Source of the DNA: Hyaloperonospora brassicae
Lineage: Eukaryota > Oomycota > Peronosporomycetes > Peronosporales > Peronosporaceae
Assembly: GCA_947650285.1 (NCBI GenBank)
Contig: CANTFL010001128.1
Span: 1 to 64,000 of the forward strand
Direction: 5' to 3'
DNA: 64,000 bases
Each line of letters opens with the position of its first letter. The stretch's first letter is position 1. This document shows positions 23,701-33,249 of the stretch, in pieces. The notes beneath the pieces were generated by a model. The model was given only the letters and a program-made list of their open reading frames with translations, did not search any database and was not told the origin of the DNA. The position numbers and the translations under genes are program-made.

Positions 23701-25470
23701 GGATGAACATTGTGTAGCTCTGCTACGTGCTCCAGGGAGCGAGGAATTTAAGAACTCAGACATAGAATTGTCTGCACGATTACGTGCGAGGTTACATCGA
23801 TATTCCATCGATCAAGGCCTGTTGTGCTATAGCACGGATGTAGAGGATACCCTCGCATCGTTGTCCCTCATGATGAGGAATGGAAGTATCGGGTCCTCTA
23901 TGAGACACATGATGCTGCGTTGAGTGGTCATCTCGGTCGTGAGAAGACCTACGGCTCAGTCAGCCAATGCTATTGGTGGCCCAAACTATACAAATGGGTG
24001 AGCACATATGTGCGTACGTGCGAAACGTATCAACGGGTGAAGCCCTCGCCTCACGCGACCGCGCCGCTGGCTAGTTTGCCTGTACCCAAGGGGTATTGGT
24101 AGTCCATCAGCATGGATTTTCTGTTCGGTTTACAAGAAGATTCGTATAAAAATACGGGTATTGTGGTCTATGTTGAACGTTTGAGCAAGATGGCTCATTT
24201 ATCGGCGGTGCCGGATACCATAGATGGTGAGGGTACAGCTACGCTGTTTATCGATCGAGTATTTCGACAAAACGGTTTGCCGTTTGCAATTGTCTCTTAC
24301 CGAGACCCTTGCTTTACTGAAAATTTTTAAAAATCCATCTTCAAGGTGCTCGGCACACGTTTGGACATGTCCACAGCGGATCATCCGCAGACTGATGGTA
24401 AAACCGAGCGAGTGAATCGCATCATCGGTGACATCTTGCGCAGTGTTTGCGCTGAAAGAGTGAAACTTTAGAGTTCGATGCTTTCTGTCGTTGAGTTTGC
24501 GCTGATTAATGCCTTGCATGCCTCCACCGGCTACAAACCGTTTTATGTGAATGGTAACACACACCCTTGCGTTCCGTTAACGCTACCACTGCGTGGTTCA
24601 GGGGTTGGTGGGGGAGGAGCTGCCGATCGGCTTGCTGATATCAGGCCTGATACTGTTCAAAAACAGGTAAGCGAGTTTCTCGCAACGCGATTAAATGTCT
24701 TACGACATTTGCGTGACGCACTGGCTGATAGCCAAGACAAGCAGAAGGAACAAGCTGATGCTAAAGGCAGAGGTTGTATTGAACGTTGTGAGGTCGGAGA
24801 CCAAGTTCTACTCAATGCTAAAAAGCTATCTACAAATGTAGTTTCCGATGTCTTCAAGACAAAGTTGCGCCCGCGCTTCATTGGACCCCTTACGTTCGTC
24901 GCCAAGAAGGAACTTGCGTATACGCTCAACCTTCCGCGCAAACTGCGCACACACCCCGTGCTCTACGTGGGCTTGCTTGAGCCGTATCGGGATTCGTCCC
25001 ACGTGAACTTGGAGGCGCTTGCGCCGCATAGGTTGGCCTTGACATCGGTTGCTGAATCCGTATCAGGAGGTCAAGCTGATCCTACATCCTGGCTTGGTCC
25101 AACTTTAACGCCTGGACACGGTCTTGGTCCAACTCCTACACCTCAATAAGGTCTCGCATCGCGTCAAACGCACTCTGGGTCTGACCCAATGTCTCACGGA
25201 GACCACTCAACTCGAGAAGCACCTTCTCATGCTCCTCCTTCGGTATACCGACCACCTCCGACGCTGCTCGATGAGCAAGGGAACCGCCAGTTCCATTTGA
25301 AGCGACTGCTGAAACGACGTCGTCGTCAGGGTCAATACCAGTATCTGGTGAAGTGGCGAGGGTACCCGGAGTCGGAGAACTCGTGGGAGTTTGAGAAACC
25401 CCTTCGGCAGGATTGCCCATACGCCTTGGATGTTTTTGAACATCGTGGCAAGGGTCATCCCTCGACCTAG
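20749..25470 (+). pseudogene. pol of Gypsy element B (PR-RT-RNaseH-IN-chromodomain)
   Basis: Protease: LIDSGASC at about 21014-21040. Reverse transcriptase: 22276-23213, with MYSALDLVDGYYQLLM, APTTFNRL-type PTTFNRLVTQL, and YFHD where the catalytic YxDD is expected (CAT at 22818-22820). RNase H: about 23230-23640 (FVCDASDFAIGSSLLQ, IDTDHTSLRTATQ, YKPGKQNAL). Integrase: 23920-24600, with the HHCC region (SGHLGREKTYGS, CETYQ) and the catalytic core (SMDFLFGLQED, then ADHPQTDGKTERVNR). A C-terminal THPVLYVGLLEPYR follows. The chromodomain FHLKRLLKRRRRQ..YLVKWRGYPESENSWE lies at about 25294-25440. Stops occur at about 22716, 23212, 24100, 24328 and 24469. Loss of the active-site Asp in RT and the stops make it inactive. 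Confidence 0.85.
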
Positions 25471-26308
25471 AGCGCTTCTCACCAATAGTGGTGGAGGCAG
25501 GTGGGTAGTTGGGCACCGCTTGACCAACACCCACATCAACCGGCACAGCTGGAGCATAGCATGTGCGAGTTCGCAACTGGCCTCTGGCCTTAAGCTTGGC
25601 ATAATCATACCAAAGCTTTCGTTCTAGACGAACATCTGCCACATTGGCACTTTCGCTGAGAGCTAACGCGCTGCTGAGGTGTAGTTTCCGATGCACCCAG
25701 CGAACAAAAGCGTTGTCTTCTTCCTCCTGAGATTATCTTGCGAATACGAGGATGGGTATACCCTTCATCGGTGGAACCGGTGCACCCCGTGCTTGCGTGT
25801 CAAGTCGCAACTTGTATTGACTCTGAGTCGTCAAGTAAGGTTGCAGATACCTCTCGCAAAGTACCTGTCGACTCGCCACCTCATCAGAAGATGTCAACTC
25901 AGCGCCAATGGCCCACGTTGCCAAAGAACGACCTGTCGTTTGGCGTATACGCTCTTCCACACTGAGTGGGGTGAACAGATAGCCACGACGACCCTCAAGA
26001 GTTGCAGCAAGCTGAATACGGCGCTGAGAGCTCTCCTCTCGATGAATAGCCAACTGTTGTTGCTCATCGAGCGGATTGGTGATGACGGCATCGCCCACGA
26101 TGGGTGTTTGATGCGGCGCCGATGGCGCGTTGGCTTCGCCACGCTCGGCAAACGGTTTTGGTGCAGTATGAGTCGGTGTCTCTTGCATTGGTGAGTAGGA
26201 CATTGTCCTCTCTTCACCATGGACATCGGTATCGCTACCATAATCCACCTTTACATCGATGCCGAGGTATGACGAGAGATTCGAGGACTCATGGGGTGGT
26301 GATGCCAT
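25136..26308 (-). pseudogene. Opposite-strand 390-codon reading frame of Gypsy B
   Basis: It runs antisense to gag-pol from an ATG at 26308 (MASPPHESSNLSSYLGID) to a stop at 25136-25138 in one continuous frame, with a single TAA at 25733-25735. The N-terminal part is acidic and Pro-rich (DYGSDTDVHGEERTMSYS). The middle is a helical, basic region (REESSQRRIQLAATLEG, SVEERIRQTTGRSLATWAIG). The C-terminal part after the stop reads QEEEDNAFVRWVHRKLHL, then a Pro/Ser-rich linker, then a coiled-coil end (HEKVLLELSGLRETLGQT). The end overlaps the chromodomain (25294-25440) on the other strand. No known domain is recognised. Antisense frames in LTR retrotransposons are known in some plant Tat-lineage Gypsy elements, so a real function in the ancestor is possible. 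Confidence 0.5.
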
Positions 26309-26416
26309 GGTGTTTTGTGTTTTGCCAACCGTGAAGGTGAAGCGCACACACACCGTCCTCTTTGAGGAAATATTTCGATTGACGTTTCGTGGTAACGTCA
26401 GTCTGGTGGGGGAGGG

Positions 26417-26897
26417 TGTAACGGGGTTACACGTCGACTGGTAGTCGACAATAGGCGTGGTGCACACAAGGGATGGGATCCCCTTTAAAGTAATATTAGA
26501 ACAGAGTATTAATTGTTGAAGACTGATGTCTGTCAACCATCGATTACGAGGTCTTTTAAGAGGTTATTTAGAACATTAGCGAGTAGGTTATTTACTTTGT
26601 TCTAAGGTGTTCTTTTAAGTTAAAAGAAGAAATAAAATATAGTTCCCATTTTGATCAACATAAGACACGTGTCTCTTTGAGGCGTCTTGTGATCATGGGG
26701 GAGATAGCAACGCCTTGATAAGGCATCTACTTCTTGTGCACTCTGTGCGTCGATTCTCTAAATCGTTTGGTCCCCCTGGAGCAGGAACCTTAAGCTCTCT
26801 GATCTCGTTGACTCTTTCAGTCGGGTTCGTAGAACCAAAGTTGCTCGCAGAGCGTTAAGTCTTTCTCTGACCTAAGGAGCTGTGTAGCTCCGCTACA
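26417..26897 (+). repeat. 3' LTR of Gypsy element B
   Basis: It starts TGTAACGGGG, offset exactly 7,200 bases from the 5' LTR start, and ends GCTACA at 26897. It lacks the internal extra segment of about 50 bases present in the 5' LTR. It is preceded by the purine tract GGTGGGGGAGGG. Confidence 0.85.
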
Positions 26898-27273
26898 TTC
26901 ACGGCGTGCTTTATGTGAAACGGTGTCGAGCGTGGCTTAGTTGACTTCCCACGCTTCTTTCCCTCCATATTAAAACAATGCAAAGACACGAGACTCTGTT
27001 CGATTTTACGTCGACAAGCTGCGAGAGGTGTAAGCCGACGTACTGGGGTGCGTAGACGGGTGGAGGGAGAGGTGGGACTGAGGACGGGTAGGGGCTGCTG
27101 GTTGCCTTTCGGTGGGTAAAAGTAAACAAATGAATTGAGAGTGTGTAATGAAGGGACTACTTACAGTAAGTGTTATTAACTTGCAAGTTCGGCTACTTTT
27201 GGATCGGGCACTTGCTGGGATTTAGATTCGGCATTAGAAATAAATTTATGATGCTTAATCTGCAGAGGGCTGC
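26898..27273. other. Spacer, nothing recognised
   Basis: About 375 bases lie between the 3' LTR of element B and the broken reverse-strand gene. A G-rich patch near 27050-27100 and no coding signal were seen. Confidence 0.5.
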
Positions 27274-28410
27274 TCATTCATCATCGGCCTCTGGTTCTTC
27301 CACGTGTCCAATTTCTTGTGGAAGTATCGCTTTGCCAAGCCTCTGATGTGGGGGCCGAGCAGGCATCACCTTTTCGTCCTCGCTCGACATAAAGCCACAA
27401 TAAGTCTTGTCCATATTGCCAGCACGCAGGAAGTAAGATCAAAATCGAAGAAGAAACCAACCTTGAGTCCTTTGTAGAGCTCGCTCTTGTAAAACGGTGA
27501 ATAGAAAGCTTGTTCAGGCTCGCATTTAGCGTTGCAAACAGCAATCGCATCGCGGACGCTTACGCTGCGACTTCTGCTGCCGGACATGATGCCTCGTCAC
27601 CAGTTTGAGCTCGACCTTGTCCGTGTGGCTACGCAAGCGAAACAAGCATCGACTCTTTGAGGTCACGAGTGCGCGTGCGAGGCGGCCCCGCAGCTGGATC
27701 ACGTCCTGGAAATTCCAGGAGTGCGTCAATTGTAACGGGGCAGCCTGTTACATGATATTGTCATTTTTGAGATAATGACAATAAAGAATATAATGTTGAA
27801 TATTCTTTTAACAATATCACCAATAGTCGTGATATTGATGGGTCGACCAAAGAGTCTGTTCATTGGTTGATATCTTGATGATATCAACCCACCAATCGCC
27901 GCAAGACGCGCGCAATGAGTGGTGACGAGACGTCGTCATACATTCTGTTTGATTAGTATAATCAAATTTAGTCAAACAGAGAGACAGTGGTTAAAGACTT
28001 AATTATATCAACATAACAGTTCTACTTTTACCTTACCTACGCTTCCTCGTTTGCCTCGTGTACGTCTGTCGGGCGCGCCGAAACTCTTGCGTTAAGTTCA
28101 CGCAAGGGGTGCCCCGTTACATCAATTGTTATCGGGTGTGCAAGCATGTTGGCGCCAAGCGTTGATGCGAACATGCCGCTCTCGCGCTGTGAATATTCCA
28201 GCTTCGCCATTTTGTCGGTCAGAGAGTGGTGAGGGCCGCGAGGATCTTATCGTCAGACGCCGAGCTCCCTCCGCGGGCCGGCGAATTTTTAACGACTGCG
28301 GCATCGCGTGCTGGCGGGGCAGTGCACGCTGGCGGAGCGCTTCTGTCGTGCGTGGGCTTCGCGCGGCCTGCTGATGCTGGTGTGGGCTTCGTGCTAGTCG
28401 TCGTAGCCAT
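27274..28410 (-). pseudogene. Unrecognised gene split by a solo LTR
   Basis: It reads on the minus strand from the ATG at 28410 (MATTTSTKPTPASAGRAKPT, an Ala/Pro/Thr-rich N-terminus) to about 28222. A one-base frame change follows, then TDKMAKLEYSQRESGMFAST up to the LTR insertion point (28126). Beyond the LTR the same frame resumes at 27730 as DALLEFPGRDPAAGP..LKESMLVSLA. A plausible 56-nt GT-AG intron (27629-27574 region) then joins in frame to RSRSVSVRDAIAVCNAKCEP, FYSPFYKSELYKG and FFFDFDLT. A further frame change near 27410 leads to NMDKTYCGFMSSEDEKVMP and a TGA at 27274-27276. The parts fit one ancestral gene disabled by two frame changes and the insertion. Whether it was a host gene or a gag-like frame cannot be told; no domain is recognised. 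Confidence 0.45.
27731..28121 (+). mobile_element. Solo LTR of Gypsy family A with TCAAT target duplication
   Basis: This 391-base LTR begins TGTAACGGGG and ends CCCCGTTACA. It is flanked on both sides by the identical 5-mer TCAAT (27726-27730 and 28122-28126), the length of target duplication expected for this class. Its body aligns in reverse complement with 9762-10067, including ATTCTTTTAACAATATC, the GATATC hairpin, GCGCGCAAT and GACGTC. No internal element sequence remains, so recombination between the two LTRs removed it. It sits inside a reverse-strand reading frame. Confidence 0.9.
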
Positions 28411-28921
28411 TGTCTCACCACCTGTAGGATCGTATGCGTGTTGCAGTGTAGAGGGCAATACGATTACGTATGCAGTTTCCTATCTGCATGCGCCTTGGTT
28501 GCTCGTTTCTCTACCACCCTCTGCTCGAAGCACTTCAGAACGACTGGTTGCTAGCCAACTTGTCCTTCAACTACTAGCTCTACCCGTGCTGTGCCACAAC
28601 GAACGGCTAGCGCTTATCGCAAGATCGTGTGTCCTTTCGCAACACCTGCAAAAAAAGTCGACCGTCTCTGATCTTCAATGTCCAACAAATGCACCACTAG
28701 ACACGACAGCTTTGTGCGCAATGTGACTTTTCTACACAACAGGCGACGCTATCGCTATCAGCAACTTCTACATGCGTTTGTATGGGAAACAAAAAGCTCG
28801 TCGCGACACGACACGAGACGAGGCATTCGCCATCTGAGCGAATCAGCGCTCGTCAATGACCTCAAAAGTGGTGTCCCGCACACCATTCAATAACCAATAC
28901 AACGAGTCCTACTCTCCACGG
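28411..28921. other. Spacer upstream of the PDZ-protein gene
   Basis: About 510 bases lie between the divergently placed broken gene (minus) and the PDZ gene (plus). No coding signal was found. It presumably contains the PDZ-gene promoter, but I cannot point to a convincing initiator. Confidence 0.4.
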
Positions 28922-31215
28922 ATGGGTGATGCCGAAGTGCCGCCCGAGCCGCGAGTCCTGCCGGTACGTCCTTCGGTGCCACTGTGCCAGTCGTCTGTAT
29001 GCTGTGTGTGCTTACCACCGCTCGTGTGCTGTGTGATGTTCCATAGGCAGCAGTTGTCGACGGCGTGCAGGATGCTCTGATTGGGATGCGCACCCGCACG
29101 AGCTTTGGGTCGCGGGTTTTCTGGGGGTCAGTAGTCAGCTGCTATTGGGTCTCGGGCGGTTGCTTCTACAAAGTGAGCTTTGACGACGGCGACGTGGATC
29201 TCTTCTCGGCGGACGAGGTCCTCCAGGACGTTGCTGCAGCCAAGCGACATGCGAAGGAGAACCCACAAGCGTTACAGGAAGAGCAGGGGAGTACATGTGA
29301 ACCTGCGAACGAGACGACGGGAGACGACTACGTGACACTCATGAGGCACCATAGCTTGAAGCGGAAGCGGGAAGACGGTGCGGGCGTTACGGCTTCGCGC
29401 ACGAGGCGCGTGCGTCTGTGGGGTCAGAGGCTGTATGCATCTATCTACACAAACCGGCAGAATGAGACGTTTATCAAGAAACTGATCAAGACGGAGGAGG
29501 GAGAAACCGGGGAGATGGAAGCTACAGGAGAGGTCAAGGTGGGCGACATGATCGTAGCTGTGGACGGAACTAGAGTGCTGGGCATGACGAGCAGGGACCT
29601 GGCAGCACTCATTCGGAAACCCAGGCGACCGATTACGTTGACGTTCTATCGACCACAAGGTCCAGCGGTACTTGCACAGCAGCAAGAGAACCCGACGACG
29701 ACACGGGACAAACAGCCCGTCGCGTCGAGTGCTCTAGCGACGGTTACGGCTGCTGAAGCGCAGACACAACCGATTCAGCAAAACTTGACGCAAGCTCAGT
29801 TCGTGTCGTCGATTCCGCTTGCCTCTGCAACACCTGTAACGCAAACTGTTGCGTCAACCCCTGCTCTGGTACCGCCGTCGTATGCCGTTCCTCAGCAATC
29901 GCTGACCCGCCCGTCGTCGATAGTGCAAAAGATGGCTGCTCAATGGATCCAACAAACGTGCATGTCGCAGGCATATGACCTATCGTCGAGCAAAGAATTG
30001 ATTCTGCAACGACTGAGTCAGATTGCTGCTGCAAGGCAAGCAGGCTACTTATTGGGGTATCCACCGGGCATGTTTATGCATGGAAACGTGCTTTCTACTG
30101 GTGCAGTACCTGTAGCTAACGGCAGCACAACTCAGTCCCATCCGATGTGCTCTGCTACGCAACGAGTCACCACCACTGTTCCACTGACACCTACGCCGGA
30201 TATTCGGACTCATGCTGCACAAGATACGAGACCGATGTACCAAGCCGGAGTCACCACGTCTGTCAATCAGCCTTATCGTAACCAGGAGCAAGGTTGGCAA
30301 CAACATGACGGCAGGATGGCTCGTGCACAAGTGCAGCAGGTGCAGACAGTGCCTGGTCCGACTGGGCATTCCAATGAGCGAATACTATCCAACCCAACAA
30401 CAGAGGCGAACGCAATGACAAATGAGATGCCTGTACCTGAGGCTGTGTCGAAGCAAATGGAACAGGAGTCTACAACGTCGCGGCAATCCTTCGATCAAGA
30501 GGTCGTGAGCAATCGAAAGTCGGCTGAAGATATCTCGCGTGAAAGCCTCAGCTCCACAAGCAACTCGGAGTCCTCTGCTTCCATTGTTGGCGCGAAGACG
30601 CTAGTTGTGCAGGATACCGAAGCGTCTGCAACACTGGACGATAAATGCTTGCAGGCTGCTGAGCATGGTATGGACGTCTCTACGGACACTTCGTTGCCGC
30701 TATCAACGGATGTGCCGGAAGATGAAGAAATGGACGATGGGACTTTGTGCGTACCGGCAAGTACACTGGCTGATGAAAGTCGATTGACGGTGAAGGCGGA
30801 GGTGAGTGCTTCCACCTCGATGTCGTTCCTTTCGCCTAGCGATTTCAGCAGCGAGTCGAGCGTTCTACCGCATCAGTTGTCTGCTGGAAGTGCACCCGCT
30901 CCCTCTGCCAAAGTCGAGTCAAGCGCTGGCCTCGTGAGTGTAAAAGTTTATCGTCGCCGGCTGTGCCTCACTTTAGGTGTTCAGGGTACTTTGATTGCAG
31001 TCACTTCGTTCGTCTCGGACGACTGTGGTCAGCCTGGCGAGGTCGAAGCGAGCGGCCGCGTGTTTATTGGCGATGTCTTAATGCGTGTCAACGGAACCTT
31101 TATCGTCCCAGGGTTGACGCCTGGTCATGTAGCAAATATTGTAACCTGCTCGCCAAGGCCAGTGACACTTTGGTTTAAGCGCGCATCGTGGGATATTCTC
31201 GATGGCAAAGCGTAG
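28922..31215 (+). CDS. Tudor-like and double PDZ domain protein
   Basis: Two exons give 736 residues. Exon 1 is 28922-28963 (MGDAEVPPEPRVLP). The intron is 28964-29046, GTACGT to CCATAG. Exon 2 is 29047-31215. The in-phase join gives VLPAAVVDGVQDALIGMRTR, and the frame upstream of exon 2 has no ATG, which supports this start. Residues about 15-75 resemble a Tudor/agenet fold (MRTRTSFGSRVFWG, YKVSFDDGDVDLFSADEV). A first PDZ-like domain spans about 134-218 (KVGDMIVAVDGTRVLGMTS, RPITLTFYRP). A long Ser/Thr/Gln/Pro-rich, probably disordered middle follows (about 220-640). A second PDZ lies at about 642-725 (FIGDVLMRVNGTFIVPG, RPVTLWFKR). The role is inferred: PDZ domains bind peptide C-termini, so this is likely a scaffold. 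It is convergent with the UBL gene 205 bases downstream. Confidence 0.8.
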
Positions 31216-31419
31216 TGACCAGTCAGCAGCAGCTACACACAAGCGGAGCGGCGGGAAAGCGAAGGATGGTATTTAGGACGTTAGTGATGTCAACATGCTA
31301 GACCTATGTGAACTGAGCTTGTGTTACCATGTGCTCTCACGTCATCACTATTGCGCTGTTCGGGGCATACAGCCACTTACTGGCACGGCAAGACCACACC
31401 TGACGAAGCCACGTCCAAC

Positions 31420-32748
31420 TCAAAAGACGTTGTCGTACTTCTCCATCGCACCGGACACTGCATCAACGACCCTGACTTCGTTCATGACGTAGACCGAACG
31501 GAATGCGCCAGACTCGTCGAAACGCTGGATCGTGCGAAGACGGCGCGAGCTGTCGATGCCTGTGATTGTCTCCACCATCATCGGACGTCCTGCAATATCG
31601 AACAACAACTCGTCAAGTAAGCACTGTGCCCCACAAGAGCGCACACAACCCGATCGAAAGATGAGCAACAAGTTAGTACCTGAACGCTTGGAAATAGCCG
31701 TGATGATGATGACGTTGGTGCCGAGCTCTTGCATGGTAATATCAGAGCCACGCAACGTCGGGTCATCCGTCTCGATCTTGAGGATACCGTCCGACACGGG
31801 CTTGATCCACATGTGCTGCATGGACGTCAGTCCACTCATGGTCGTCCTCGACTGGCGCTGACTCCACACGCCCTCGTCGTCCCGAAACGCGAGCTCATTC
31901 GAGCACACTTGGCTGCCCTCTTCCTGTGGGGGAATCGTCGCGAGCTCGCCGTTCCATCGACCCTCCATACTGGGCAGCACGTGAAAGCTGCAGCCATTGA
32001 CGCGGACCGAGAGCTGGTTGAAAAACGCCCTGCCTGCACCCACGTTTTGCTTGGCAAAGTGCGACGGTAAGCTACTGTTCAGCGAGCGCGAGATGATGCT
32101 TTTCTCCATGCCAAGGCGGTGCACGGTGCCGTCAGAGTGGGCCGCCCAGATATTGTCTATAGTGCAACCACCGTCGATACACCCACACATCACAACGTTA
32201 GTACCAATGTCCTAGTGAACAAACAACCCACACAATTTCCCCGTATCCCATTCATCGGTCCCTCCATCAAAAGGAATGGCCCTAGAGCTATGGGGACTCT
32301 CCAGGTAGTAAGTACCCCAGACACCAACAGGCTTTTCAATGCACGTCCAACCTTCTTTCAACAGCTGCATGTTGACCTCCTCGTGCTTCCTGCGGTTCTT
32401 GATGCTCTCGGCCAGCACCTTATAGTTCAGCGGGTGGAACGGCTGGTGCGCCACCTCCATGTGCACGAGCACATCTCCGTCCGTAATGCCCAACTCCGCC
32501 AGCGTCTTCTCGTCCGACAGCTCTTTGCCCTTGTGCAGCAGTGAGATGAAGTTCGGGTGGCCCACGTTCTCGCCGTGTTCCAAGTACGCGGCTTTCACGC
32601 CGGCGATGCTCTCCCCGGGGAACGTCTCGAGGGCAAACGCACTCACTTCGTTCCGGATCGTCACTTTGATCTTCTCAGCAGTTGTAGCGGCAGTTGCAGC
32701 GGTAGTCGCAGCCGCAGGAGCGGTCGCTGGAGACACTATGGACGTCAT
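31420..32748 (-). CDS. Ubiquitin-like-domain protein with unrecognised C-terminal domain
   Basis: Two exons on the minus strand give 417 residues: 32748-32232 and 32156-31420. The intron (32231-32157, 75 nt) starts GTGGGT, has the branch site GGTACTAACG and ends CTATAG; joining it replaces an early stop with [16 protein letters not shown] in frame. Residues about 25-100 form a ubiquitin-like fold ([40 protein letters not shown]). A short helical linker follows ([19 protein letters not shown]), then a roughly 280-residue domain of mixed strands beginning [18 protein letters not shown] that I do not recognise. There is no C-terminal di-glycine, so it is not a ubiquitin-type modifier. It is divergent from the YME1 gene and convergent with the PDZ gene. 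Function is unknown; a ubiquitin-system adaptor is a guess. Confidence 0.75.
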
Positions 32749-32790
32749 AGTGACTGGCGCGCGTCAAATAGAAACGTCGACGGTCGAATC

Positions 32791-32805
32791 GTATGGAAAT
32801 GAGAC
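32791..32805 (-). promoter_or_regulatory. Candidate oomycete initiator of the UBL gene
   Basis: On the minus strand GTCTCATTTCCATAC lies 43-57 bases before the ATG at 32748. It fits the described oomycete Inr plus flanking region (TCATTYY followed by CA[AT]). A start site here would give a short leader. The assignment is by motif only. Confidence 0.4.
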
Positions 32806-33249
32806 GACGAGCGCGACGGGTGCAAAAAGAGATTCTGACGACGGACGACCGGAGAATGGGTACGGGACCACTTCAAGTGCGAGCGCGTCAACAACGCGTG
32901 TCGAAAAATCGAGAAACAGGAGGAAACGAGAGGGTATGCTGTCGAAAACGGCCGCGAGAGAGCTTAGAAACGGGTACACTTCGAAACAGCATGCGGTTCT
33001 AGAGGTCGATGCCGCCTGCAATCGTTTGTCCGACACGTTTTGGTCGCTTTTAGAAACGCAGAGGGGGTACACGCTGCTGCGTGTGTGCGTGTGGTGTGCG
33101 TGTACCCCTCCCTCACTGGTTGGGGTACGCGAACGATCACGACCGACGGACACACAGACAGACACGACAGCGTCCCAAGTCCCTCTCAAGCCACTCCGCC
33201 TCCTCCTCCTCCCACTACTACTACTACTGCGACCGCTGCAGCAGCCACG

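Larger units (their letters stand above)
19217..26897 (+). mobile_element. Ty3/Gypsy chromovirus element B, full length, decayed
   Basis: This is a 7.7 kb forward LTR retrotransposon with gag, zinc knuckle, protease, reverse transcriptase, RNase H, integrase and chromodomain, then an opposite-strand reading frame, a purine tract (GGTGGGGGAGGG at 26405-26416) and the 3' LTR. The LTRs differ by roughly 3 percent. In-frame stops are spread along gag-pol. The bases flanking the two LTRs (AAAAC before, TTCAC after) are not a clean target duplication. Confidence 0.9.
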
